Source of the DNA: Bradyrhizobium sp. NP1
GTDB lineage: Bacteria > Pseudomonadota > Alphaproteobacteria > Rhizobiales > Xanthobacteraceae
Direction of reading: 5' to 3'
NCBI RefSeq assembly: GCF_030378205.1
Contig: NZ_CP127385.1
Location: forward strand, 6,612,001-6,676,000
DNA: 64,000 nt
Position 1 is the first letter of the stretch. Each line of letters starts with the position of its first letter. A program made the translations under genes and the position numbers. Below the pieces are notes generated by a model. It ran no database searches. It was not told where the DNA came from and saw only the letters and a program-made list of their open reading frames with translations. Shown in pieces: positions 27,648-35,368 of the stretch.

Positions 27648-27823
27648 AACTGCAAAGTGCAACAGCGCAGCTACAGCAAGACCGATCGAATATTCCGCTG
27701 CCGACAGCGATTCCGGATTACCACGTCGTTCCAATCGGGACTCGCGCATCGCGCGTCTAAGATCAGCGTCCGGCCAAAGTCCACAACCCTGCGCGACGCG
27801 CGGAAAGTCAACGGAGACGCGAA

Positions 27824-28816
27824 ATGCGAAATGGGAAAACGGCGCTGGTGACCGGCGCCGGCGGGTTCATCGGGCATCACCTGATCAAGTATCTTATCGG
27901 ACAAGGCTACGTGGTTCGCGGCGCCGACATCAAACATCCCGAATACGAGGAGACGGCTGCCGACGAGTTCGCGATCGCCGATCTGCGCGTCCCCGAGCAG
28001 TGCCTGCGCGTCACCAAGGGAATCGACGAGGTCTATCACCTGGCGGCCGACATGGGCGGCATCGGCTATATCAGCGCGTTCCACGCCGGAATCACCCTCA
28101 ACAACACGCTGATCAACGTCCACACGCTGCAGGCGGCGCGACATCACGGCGTCAAGCGGTTCATGTTCTCGTCCTCGGCCTGCGTCTATCCGCAATATCT
28201 GCAGAAGGACCCCGACGTCGTGCCGCTGCGCGAGGAGGACGCGTTTCCGGCCGACCCCGAGGAAGGCTACGGGCTGGAGAAGCTCTACACCGAGAAGCTC
28301 TGCCAGTATTTCACCGAGGACTGGAACTTCGCCACCCGCGTAGTCCGCTTCCACAACGTCTACGGGCCGCTCGGCACCTATGACGGCGGCCGCGAAAAGG
28401 CGCCGGCTGCGCTCTCGCGCAAGATCGCGTCCCTGCATGACGGCGACGAGCTCATGATCTGGGGTGACGGCAGGCAGACCCGCTCCTTCATGTATGTCGA
28501 CGACTGCGTCGAAGGCATCCACCGCATCATGCGCTCCGACTACAGCGCCCCGCTCAATCTCGGAACCGACGAGCTCGTCACCGTCGATGAACTGGTCGAC
28601 ATCATCGCCGAGATCGCCGGCAAATCGGTGAAGAAGTGCCACGACACCTCGAAGCCGCAGGGCGTGCGCGGGCGCAACAGCGACAATTCGCGGCTGCGGA
28701 CGGTGCTCGGCTGGGAGCCGAAGACATCGTTGCGCCAGGGGCTCATTCCCACCTACCGCTGGATCGAGCAGCGCGTGGCGGCCGAGCTCGGCTTTTCCGG
28801 AATTGCAGCCGAATAG
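27824..28816 (+). CDS. NAD-dependent epimerase, GDP-mannose 3,5-epimerase-like
   Basis: This 330-residue extended SDR has GAGGFIGHHL for NAD binding, SSSACVYPQY for the catalytic Ser region and YGLEK for the Tyr-x3-Lys. Several stretches match what I know of plant GDP-mannose 3,5-epimerase: LAADMGGIGYIS, RFHNVYGPLGTYDGGREKAP and the spacing between them. Such an enzyme would make GDP-L-galactose or GDP-L-gulose from GDP-mannose, supplying an unusual sugar for the polymer. Other nucleotide-sugar epimerases of the same family cannot be excluded. GGAGACGCG precedes the ATG. Confidence 0.83.
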   Translation: MRNGKTALVTGAGGFIGHHLIKYLIGQGYVVRGADIKHPEYEETAADEFAIADLRVPEQCLRVTKGIDEVYHLAADMGGIGYISAFHAGITLNNTLINVHTLQAARHHGVKRFMFSSSACVYPQYLQKDPDVVPLREEDAFPADPEEGYGLEKLYTEKLCQYFTEDWNFATRVVRFHNVYGPLGTYDGGREKAPAALSRKIASLHDGDELMIWGDGRQTRSFMYVDDCVEGIHRIMRSDYSAPLNLGTDELVTVDELVDIIAEIAGKSVKKCHDTSKPQGVRGRNSDNSRLRTVLGWEPKTSLRQGLIPTYRWIEQRVAAELGFSGIAAE

Positions 28817-28888
28817 CTGCAGCGCGCTTCGCACCGCCCGGCGCGAGGCGCGCGACCTTTTACATCGAAAAGAGAAGCATAGGGCAGC

Positions 28889-30358
28889 ATGGCAGACCAC
28901 GGTCTGAACCTGCATTCGGCGGGCCCTGCGCGACTGCGCTCCCGCGGTCGACGTGACGGCGATCTGACGCTTGTCCGTCCCTACCGCAAGCCCATCGTCG
29001 TGGCCTCGCTGGTTTCGGGCGATCTCGCAGCCACGCTGGCTGCCATCGCCTGCAGCCATCTGCTGGCGTGGTTGACCGGACTGTCGGCGCATGGACCGCC
29101 GCCAGCGGCCGCCCTGCTCGTCATTGTCGCCTTCCTTGCCGTCGGACTTTACAGCGGATCGGGCCCCGGACCCTACGAACGGTTCCGGCAACGCACGCTC
29201 GGCATTGCCGGCTTCACCGTGGTCTGGATCGTCCTGGCGCTGCCCGGACGAAACGTGGTCGACTTCGTGATCGTGCAACTGGCCAACGCGGCCTGCCTGC
29301 TGCTGTTCAGCCATTACGTCGAGGCCATGACCCGCGGTCTCCTGACCTATGTCGACCTGTGGGGGGCTTCGACCGTGCTGGTCGGCGCAACCGCGCAATG
29401 CCGCGAGCTTGCGCAGCTTCTGGCGCGCAAGTCCGAACTCGGCCTGAAGCCGATCGGGCTGATCAGGACCGCCGGCAGCCGAGCGGATGCCAGCTTTCCG
29501 CTTCCCGTGCTGGGAACGACGACCGATCTCGCCCACATCAGGCCGCGTGTCGAAATCGAGGTGGCGATCTTCACGAGCACGGCCGCGCTCGCAACGCTGC
29601 CGCGCGATTGTCCGCTGTTCGCACCGCCATGCCGCGTGCTGCTGCTCGAGGACATCCACACCATGCAGCGGCCCTGGGTGCGCGCGCGCATGCTGGAGAC
29701 GATGGTCGGCATCGAGATCCGGCGCGGCCTGTGCTCGCGGCATAACCAGCTGCTCAAGCGCGCGCTCGACATCATCGTCGCTCTTCCCGCAGCACTGCTC
29801 GCCCTGTTGGTCGTGATCCCGGCGGCGCTCCTGATCAAGCTGATCGATCCGGGCCCGGCCTTCTATGTCCAGAAGCGCATCGGGCATCACGGAAAAACCG
29901 TGTCGGTGCTCAAGCTGCGCACCATGTACACCGACGCCGAACGGTTGCTCGAGGCCCATCTGGCCCACGACCCGCAGGCCCGCGCGGAATGGCAACGCTT
30001 CTTCAAGCTGCGCCACGATCCGCGAATCCTGCCCGTCATCGGTCACTTCCTGCGCCGTTCCAGTGCCGACGAGCTGCCGCAACTCTGGAACGTGATCTGC
30101 GGCGACATGAGCCTGGTCGGCCCGCGGCCGCTCCCGACCTATCACGCCGAACAGTTCGACGAGGAATTCCGCTCGGTGCGGAGCAGCGTGCTGCCCGGCG
30201 TCACCGGACTGTGGCAGGTCTGCGCGCGCAGCGACGGTGACCTCAAGGTCCTGCGGGAGCAGGATCTCTTCTACATCCGCAACTGGTCGCCATGGCTTGA
30301 CGTCTACATCCTGCTGCAGACGGTTCCGGCTGTTCTCGGCGCCAGGGGCGCCAGGTAA
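28889..30358 (+). CDS. Polyprenyl-phosphate sugar-1-phosphate transferase (priming enzyme)
   Basis: This 489-residue polytopic membrane protein starts repeat-unit synthesis by moving a sugar-1-phosphate from a nucleotide sugar to undecaprenyl phosphate. The N-terminal half has four or five membrane helices and a Rossmann-like CoA-binding-type region. The C-terminal catalytic domain (about 285-489) begins KRALDIIVALPAALLALLVV and contains KLRTMYTDAE, RRSSADELPQLWNVICGDMS and LVGPRPLPTY, the signature of the WbaP/ExoY/GumD family. The glucose or galactose preference cannot be read. It ends the rightward arm exoF-epimerase-priming enzyme. Confidence 0.92.
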   Translation: MADHGLNLHSAGPARLRSRGRRDGDLTLVRPYRKPIVVASLVSGDLAATLAAIACSHLLAWLTGLSAHGPPPAAALLVIVAFLAVGLYSGSGPGPYERFRQRTLGIAGFTVVWIVLALPGRNVVDFVIVQLANAACLLLFSHYVEAMTRGLLTYVDLWGASTVLVGATAQCRELAQLLARKSELGLKPIGLIRTAGSRADASFPLPVLGTTTDLAHIRPRVEIEVAIFTSTAALATLPRDCPLFAPPCRVLLLEDIHTMQRPWVRARMLETMVGIEIRRGLCSRHNQLLKRALDIIVALPAALLALLVVIPAALLIKLIDPGPAFYVQKRIGHHGKTVSVLKLRTMYTDAERLLEAHLAHDPQARAEWQRFFKLRHDPRILPVIGHFLRRSSADELPQLWNVICGDMSLVGPRPLPTYHAEQFDEEFRSVRSSVLPGVTGLWQVCARSDGDLKVLREQDLFYIRNWSPWLDVYILLQTVPAVLGARGAR

Positions 30359-31130
30359 CGTCAGGCATCGCCAGATCATCGGACGCCCGGCAGTCCGGCC
30401 TCCTGCTCATTGCCAAACAACAGATAGCGCAACCGTCCGCATTGTCGCGGCACGAAATGCCCGAGCTGTGCGAGATCATGACCCTCGAAACGGAGGGCGC
30501 AGGGAAGGCCGGGTGCTGGCCGCACCCGCAGCCTCGCGTGCAGTAAAGAAAAGCACACGAGTTAGTCACCACAGGTTTGGCCTCGACATCCGGCCTTCCC
30601 CGCGCGAATGGTTTTAACGGTTTCCTTCGTGCTCTCCCCGGTGACCGGGCTTTCTTGCCACCGTCGCCTGCAAGAGCTTGCCTCTCGCGAGCTTGGCATC
30701 AGCGTCGGGATGCCAGGACCACACGACTTCGCCGTCCGCAAGTGAACGCCGCTCGTCTGGCGACGCCATCACGTCCATCGCATCCTGCGCCAACGTTCGT
30801 GACGACGCGTACGCCCCTCGCTCGGTGCAGGACGCGCCGAGTGAAGCCACTGATTTGCCCGACGCAACAAGCGAATTATTTTTTGGCAAAGGACTGGACG
30901 ACCCAAATCACGTTGACCTCATTGGCGAATTCTCCCTGTTCGCGCAGGCGATTTCCAGGCTGTCGAGCGCGCGCCGCGCGCAGCGACGGTCGCAAGGCGC
31001 ACTGATTCAGGAACCGCACCGCGCCCGGCAGGTTGATCCGTCAGCGCGAGGGACGCGCTTCGATGAATGCGAGGAAAGCGTCAGGAGAAGCGCCAAGAGG
31101 ACTACCAAGAGAACTGCCAAGAGGAATGTC
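30359..31130. other. Long stretch without a convincing gene, repeat-like
   Basis: No open frame here has coding character; the short frames have odd composition. From memory, parts around 30540-30850 (for example GTTAGTCACCACAGGTTTGG and CTCTCCCCGGTGACCGGGCT) resemble intergenic sequence seen at several places in Bradyrhizobium genomes. Positions 31091-31126 hold three imperfect 12-base tandem repeats (CGCCAAGAGGAC, TACCAAGAGAAC, TGCCAAGAGGAA) just before the next start codon. A genome-wide copy count would settle the repeat status. Confidence 0.4.
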
Positions 31131-31358
31131 ATGAGCAGAGTACGACGATTGAGCGGCTGCGCGGTGTTGCTGTCGCTGTGGATCACGCCGGCGTCGGCGC
31201 AGCACGTGACTTCCAACCCCGGCTGGTGCGCACAATTCTATCCGAACGCCAATTGCCAGAATTACGGCCCGGGCAATCCCTACACCAGCTACGGCTGGGC
31301 GCACCGCGGCCATTGGCGCCACCATCATTATCGCCATCATCGGCATTGGCATCGCTAG
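31131..31358 (+). CDS. Small secreted histidine-rich protein
   Basis: From ATG 31131 the product is 75 residues. It has a signal peptide (MSRVRRLSGCAVLLSLWITPASAQ), a short mature part with two Cys residues (WCAQFYPNANCQNYG), and a C-terminal tail in which nearly every residue is His, Arg or Trp (HWRHHHYRHHRHWHR). Such tails can bind Ni, Cu or Zn ions or polyanions. I do not recognise a named family. AGAGGA, part of a 12-base repeat array, serves as the ribosome-binding site. The frame is open far upstream, but the signal peptide argues for this start. Confidence 0.65.
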   Translation: MSRVRRLSGCAVLLSLWITPASAQHVTSNPGWCAQFYPNANCQNYGPGNPYTSYGWAHRGHWRHHHYRHHRHWHR

Positions 31359-31425
31359 GCCGAGGCTCGAGCGCTGTCGGCGCCGGCCGACACTCAGCCA
31401 CCCATGAAGCGCCTGCCCCGGTGCG

Positions 31426-32409
31426 TCACGCCCCCATGCGGCCATCGCCGCGCGCTCCGGTCGGCGTGTCGCCAAAGCGACGGCGGAATGCGCGATCGAA
31501 GGTCGACAGCTCCGGATATCCGACGGCGCGCGCGACGTCGCCGATCCGCTTGCTCGCATTCGCCGGATCGGTCAGGAGCGCCATCGCCTGCTTCAGCCGC
31601 TCCTCCTCCACGAAGCGGCTGAACGTCTGTCCGGTCATGCTGAAAAGCTGGTGGACATAACGGTCCGACACGCCGTGGCGGGCCGCCACCGTTCTCGCGG
31701 AAAGGCTGGCCTCCGACAGGCGGGTGAGCGCATCGGCGCGGATCGCCGCCAGCCGCGCGGCACGGGTCGCGCTCTCGCCGCGAACGCGCGCCTCTTCGGT
31801 CGGCCCGAGCGCCAGCGCCACGAGGCTCGCCAGATGCTGGCGAACCTGGTGAGCGAGGGACGGCTCGGTGGACGGCCCCTGCTGGCGCAGCACCGCGCAA
31901 TAGTCGTTGAGCAGCCGCAACGCGCGCGACTGTGCCGCAACCCGGCGGATCGGACGCTCGTCGAGGTCGCGCACGGAAGCGGCCAGAAGATCGCGTTGAA
32001 TGCAGATGATGCCAAGCGTGCAAGGCTCGGGAAGATCGGTCGTCCCGGCCACGCCGTTGAACAACAGCGCTGCGTCGCCATAGTTCATGACCTCGTCGAC
32101 GCCATCGGCCGTGAAGCGGAAACGCGTGCCGCCGGCCTTCATGACGAAACGAAAATTGCCGTCGCCGTCGCGGAGCAGCTCGGAGGTGCGCGCCGACCGC
32201 AGCGGATTGGTCTCGGCAAAGGTGAGCGACGTCGCGCCCCAGAGATGCTGCTCCACCGCAAAGTGGACCGGCGCCTCGCCGAGCGGCTCGAGATCGAGAC
32301 GCAGGTAGCTGTGCCCGGTCAAATCGCGCAGCACCGCGTACCTGTCCTTCAACGGCACGTCGTTCGTCGAGAAACGGATCGCATCGCTCGAATTCACACT
32401 CATCATCAT
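31426..32409 (-). CDS. AraC-family regulator
   Basis: This is a regulator of about 327 residues. Its C-terminal domain carries two helix-turn-helix motifs (LSARTVAARHGVSDRYVHQLF and then RIGDVARAVGYPELSTFDRAF). The N-terminal part is of the AraC-binding-like type, probably a ligand or dimerisation domain. Three successive ATG codons (32409, 32406, 32403) could start it. It is paralogous to the divergent AraC gene at 32870: the two share the N-terminal layout (RFSTNDVPLKDR against RFSTDDAPPQER) and nearly the whole DNA-binding domain. Targets unknown. Confidence 0.87.
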   Translation of the reverse strand: MMMSVNSSDAIRFSTNDVPLKDRYAVLRDLTGHSYLRLDLEPLGEAPVHFAVEQHLWGATSLTFAETNPLRSARTSELLRDGDGNFRFVMKAGGTRFRFTADGVDEVMNYGDAALLFNGVAGTTDLPEPCTLGIICIQRDLLAASVRDLDERPIRRVAAQSRALRLLNDYCAVLRQQGPSTEPSLAHQVRQHLASLVALALGPTEEARVRGESATRAARLAAIRADALTRLSEASLSARTVAARHGVSDRYVHQLFSMTGQTFSRFVEEERLKQAMALLTDPANASKRIGDVARAVGYPELSTFDRAFRRRFGDTPTGARGDGRMGA

Positions 32410-32869
32410 CCCAACCAATATTTTCAAAAATCGAAGTGATCGATCTGCCTCCCGAAGCCTGTCGGATCAGGAGCCACATCCTGCTCAAGGCAGAAACCCG
32501 GCGTTGCGCGACAGCGACGCGCCGGCCGGGTCTGGCTGGCGGACCGCCGTCGGCAGCCTTGCGAATAGCAACAACACCGCAGGCGTCGCGCCATTCCCGG
32601 GGCGCCGTCGGCGCGGCCTGAACGCCAGTGAAGATTTTTCGCGCGCGGTGAGTGAATCTGCATCGTCCGCGCGCGCACGCAACGTTCGCGCTGCGCGGCA
32701 GCGGCAATCGCTGCCATCACGATGAGCGGCGAATTCCTTGCCTGCCAAATTTGCTTCGGCAGCGAATGAGACGGAGCCATGCGCGGCTGGCATAATGCAG
32801 GCCATGCAAAACCAGATTTGCCGGGACAAAGCAGACGCAATCCTCCCGGCTTCAATGCAAGGCGAACGA
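32410..32869. promoter_or_regulatory. Divergent intergenic region between paralogous AraC genes
   Basis: This 460-base region shows no convincing gene. It presumably holds promoters for both AraC paralogues and perhaps shared operators, since the two DNA-binding domains are nearly alike. I see no clear direct repeats by eye. Confidence 0.35.
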
Positions 32870-33895
32870 ATGAATCCAACGACGAGCGATGGCGAACCGT
32901 TTCGGTTTTCGACCGATGACGCCCCGCCGCAAGAGCGCGTTGCGCTGCTGCGCGAAATCGTGGGACGCATCTACCTGCGGCTGGACCCTGCGCCGATCGG
33001 CGACGGACCGGTGCGGACCATCGTCGAGCAGCATCCCTGGGCGGCCGCAACGCTGATCTTCTGCAAGACCAATCCGCTCGCCTATCTACGCAGCCCCGAG
33101 CTCGTGCGCGACGGCGACGGCGATTTCCGCTTCGTCGCGCGCGTCGAGGGAACGCGCTATCACTATGCCGGCGGTGGCGGCGAAGAGACGATGAATCCGG
33201 ACGACGCCGCGCTCCTGTTCAACGGTGCGGCGAGCACGATCCAGGTGCCGAATCCGGCCTCGCTGACGGCGGTCCGCATCCGCCGCAGCGATCTTGCGAT
33301 GGCGGTGAAGAATCTCGACGAGCGGCCGATCCGTCGCGCCGCCGGCGGCGCCGCGTCGCTCACCCTGCTGAACGGCTACATCGCCACCCTGCGCAGCCAC
33401 CGCCCCTCGACCGATCCCATCCTCGCCCATCGCGTCGGCCGCCATTTGATCGATCTGGTGGCGCTCGTGCTCGGGCCGACCGAGGAGACGCGCCAGCGCG
33501 CGGCCGGCGGCGCGACGCGCGCGGCGCGGCTCGCCACCATCCGCGCCGACGTGCTCGCCAACCTCTCGGAGTTCAACCTGTCGGCAAAGACGATCGGCCG
33601 CCGCCATGGCGTATCGGATCGCTACATCCACATGCTGTTCGAGGAGACCGGACAGACGTTCAGCCGCTTCGTCGAGGCCGAGCGGCTGCAGCGCGCCTTC
33701 GCGATGCTGGTCGATCCCGATAACGCGACCAAGCGGATCAGCGAGATCGCGGCCGATGTCGGCTTCGCCGAGCTGTCGACCTTCGGTCACGCGTTCCGCC
33801 GCCGCTTCGACGACACGCCGACCGGCGTGCGTGCCAGGCACGCGGCGGGTCTTCCGGCAAGCCCGCCGGGCGATGCCGCCGCGCCCAGGGAATAA
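32870..33895 (+). CDS. AraC-family regulator, paralogue of its divergent neighbour
   Basis: From ATG 32870 the product is 341 residues, with the AraC-binding-like N-terminal domain followed by the two-helix-turn-helix domain at about 230-320 (LSAKTIGRRHGVSDRYIHMLF, then RISEIAADVGFAELSTFGHAF). The frame is open 44 codons further, but alignment with the neighbour supports the internal start. The last 20 residues are Ala- and Pro-rich. The pair probably arose by inverted duplication; whether they regulate each other is unknown. Confidence 0.86.
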   Translation: MNPTTSDGEPFRFSTDDAPPQERVALLREIVGRIYLRLDPAPIGDGPVRTIVEQHPWAAATLIFCKTNPLAYLRSPELVRDGDGDFRFVARVEGTRYHYAGGGGEETMNPDDAALLFNGAASTIQVPNPASLTAVRIRRSDLAMAVKNLDERPIRRAAGGAASLTLLNGYIATLRSHRPSTDPILAHRVGRHLIDLVALVLGPTEETRQRAAGGATRAARLATIRADVLANLSEFNLSAKTIGRRHGVSDRYIHMLFEETGQTFSRFVEAERLQRAFAMLVDPDNATKRISEIAADVGFAELSTFGHAFRRRFDDTPTGVRARHAAGLPASPPGDAAAPRE

Positions 33896-33976
33896 GCCGC
33901 TCGCGCCGCTCGACGGCCGCACCCGGTTTGCGCTAGTTCAGGTGCCGTCGGGCTTGGCTCGTCGTCGGGATCACCC

Positions 33977-34663
33977 ATGGACTCTGCGGCTTCGGGACAG
34001 GCGACCGCGGCGGGCGAGCGCGCCCGCGAGCCGCTGTTCTACCTCTATCTCGCCTTCTTCGCCTGCGCCTGGACGGCCTATGTGTGGTTCGTCTACCGGC
34101 ATGTCCAGGCGCTGGGCGAGAGCAGCCTTGGCTATGCCGCGGCCAACATCGCCATGCGGCTGGCGATCTGGGTGGGGCCGGCCGTCGCCTATCTCCATTT
34201 CGTCGACCGCACCGACGTCTTTCGCTATCTGAAGCTGTCGCAGGGGTGGCGCCGCGGCGTGGCGATCGGCCTTGCGCTTGGCGCCCTGCTGTTTGCCGGC
34301 TCGCTGCTCCGCTTCGGCCGGCCGCATGTCGATCCGTCGACCATCACCTGGAACAGCGTCCTCAGCACGTCGATCGGCATCGGCTTCTTCGAGGAAATCC
34401 CGTTTCGCGGGCTGATCCTGCAGAAGCTCGCTGCGCGCATGAATTTCTGGACGGCGAATGCCGTCACCGCGCTGCTCTTCGCCGCCATGCATCTGCCGGG
34501 CTGGATCCTGCTCGGGCTGTTCTCCTGGCCGGTCGCCCTGAACGTGTTCGCGTTCGGCTTCGTGCTGGGGGCGGTGTTTCGCTTTTCCGGCTCGCTCTGG
34601 TCGTGCATCGTGGCCCACAGCCTCAACGACTTCGTCGCCTTCATTCTGTTTCACGGCCGCTAG
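33977..34663 (+). CDS. CPBP-family intramembrane metalloprotease
   Basis: This 228-residue polytopic protein carries the three CPBP (CAAX-prenyl-protease-like) motifs: FFEEIPFRG with the Glu-Glu-x3-Arg catalytic motif near residue 137, AAMHLPGW with its His near residue 170, and VAHSLND with a His near residue 213. In bacteria these proteins process membrane or secreted peptides or act in self-immunity; the substrate here is unknown. Its TAG stop is the first part of a palindromic repeat. Confidence 0.88.
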   Translation: MDSAASGQATAAGERAREPLFYLYLAFFACAWTAYVWFVYRHVQALGESSLGYAAANIAMRLAIWVGPAVAYLHFVDRTDVFRYLKLSQGWRRGVAIGLALGALLFAGSLLRFGRPHVDPSTITWNSVLSTSIGIGFFEEIPFRGLILQKLAARMNFWTANAVTALLFAAMHLPGWILLGLFSWPVALNVFAFGFVLGAVFRFSGSLWSCIVAHSLNDFVAFILFHGR

Positions 34664-34738
34664 TGGAGCTTTGGATCTGACGTTCGCATAAGGGGAAGCG
34701 CGGCAAAATGGGTAGCTAACGTCAAATCCACTCCACTA
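34661..34738. repeat. Palindromic repeat family A, copy 1
   Basis: The element begins at the CPBP stop codon: TAGTGGAGCTTTGGATCTGA, continuing into CGTTCGC, and closing with AACGTCAAATCCACTCCACTA. The ends are inverted copies of each other. A second copy with the same arms lies at 42829-42903, also abutting a TAG stop. It may act as a transcription terminator or be a mobile REP-like element. Confidence 0.75.
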
Positions 34739-34776
34739 AAGCGCGATGAGATCAGGTTGAATCGTCATCGCGCTTT
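34738..34776. repeat. Palindromic repeat family B, copy 1
   Basis: AAAGCGCGATGA, then GATCAGGTTGAATCG, then TCATCGCGCTTT: the two 12-base ends are exact inverted repeats. A close copy lies at 41682-41721. The arms could form a stable stem. Confidence 0.8.
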
Positions 34777-34790
34777 AGGTTCTTGCTTGG

Positions 34791-34862
34791 GCATGATCTC
34801 CGCGCAAACGCGTTCCGCGTTATTCGCGAGGGAAAGCCGCTGCACACTTTTCCCGATCATGC
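34791..34862. repeat. Palindromic repeat family C
   Basis: The element is bounded by GCATGATC (34791-34798) and GATCATGC (34855-34862), with GGGAAAGCCGCTGCACACTT inside. From memory, GCATGATC-bounded elements of this kind are common between genes in Bradyrhizobium and its relatives. Only one copy is seen in this window. Confidence 0.55.
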
Positions 34863-34929
34863 TCCAGCTCGAGAGGACCGCGATCCGGTTTTCTGCTAAG
34901 CTTGCGAGGAATCATCCTGCGGGCGATCC

Positions 34930-35340
34930 ATGCGCGCCGTCATGCTGCTGTTCGTCGCGATCCTAGGCCTAGCCGCCGCGCCGGCCATCGCCGCCGATGA
35001 CGTCGCGACAGCGCGAGCCGTCATCAGCGCCCAGGCCGAGGCCTTTGCGCGCGACGATGCGACCACGGCCTATTCCTACGCGTCGTCCTCGATCCGCGAG
35101 GTCTTTCCGCGCGCCGACATCTTCATGGCCATGGTCCAGCACGCCTACGCGCCGGTCTATCGCCACAAGAGCTTCGAATTCGGCGCAGCCCAGACCGAAG
35201 CGGGCAAGGTCGCCCAGCGCGTTCACATCGTCGATGCCGAGGGCGAGGCGTGGGAGGCGCTCTACACGCTGGAGCGCGAGGGCGACGGCAGCCTGAAGAT
35301 CACCGGCTGCGTGCTGTTGAGGGCCGGCCAGGCGGTGTAG
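34930..35340 (+). CDS. DUF4864-like exported protein
   Basis: This is a 136-residue protein with a cleavable signal peptide (MRAVMLLFVAILGLAAAPAIA). The mature part (ARAVISAQAEAFARDDATTAY, then FPRADIFMAMVQHAYAPVY) fits the DUF4864 family of small alpha/beta proteins of unknown function. It would be periplasmic. The stack of palindromic repeats upstream separates it from the CPBP gene, so it is probably transcribed alone. Confidence 0.75.
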   Translation: MRAVMLLFVAILGLAAAPAIAADDVATARAVISAQAEAFARDDATTAYSYASSSIREVFPRADIFMAMVQHAYAPVYRHKSFEFGAAQTEAGKVAQRVHIVDAEGEAWEALYTLEREGDGSLKITGCVLLRAGQAV

Positions 35341-35368
35341 GCTTTTCGCGGGCCCGGAGCCCGCGTGC

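Noticed and set aside
25044..27749. A long open frame on the - strand continuous with wecG and reaching back across the export-protein gene
   Set aside because: Only the part from 25043 downwards is wecG. The upstream part lies antisense or out of frame to uxs and the ExoF-like gene and has no start or domain.
27671..30379. A 902-codon open frame on the - strand opposite the epimerase and priming-enzyme genes
   Set aside because: It spans two clear genes and an intergenic gap on the other strand and has antisense composition. It is a high-GC shadow.
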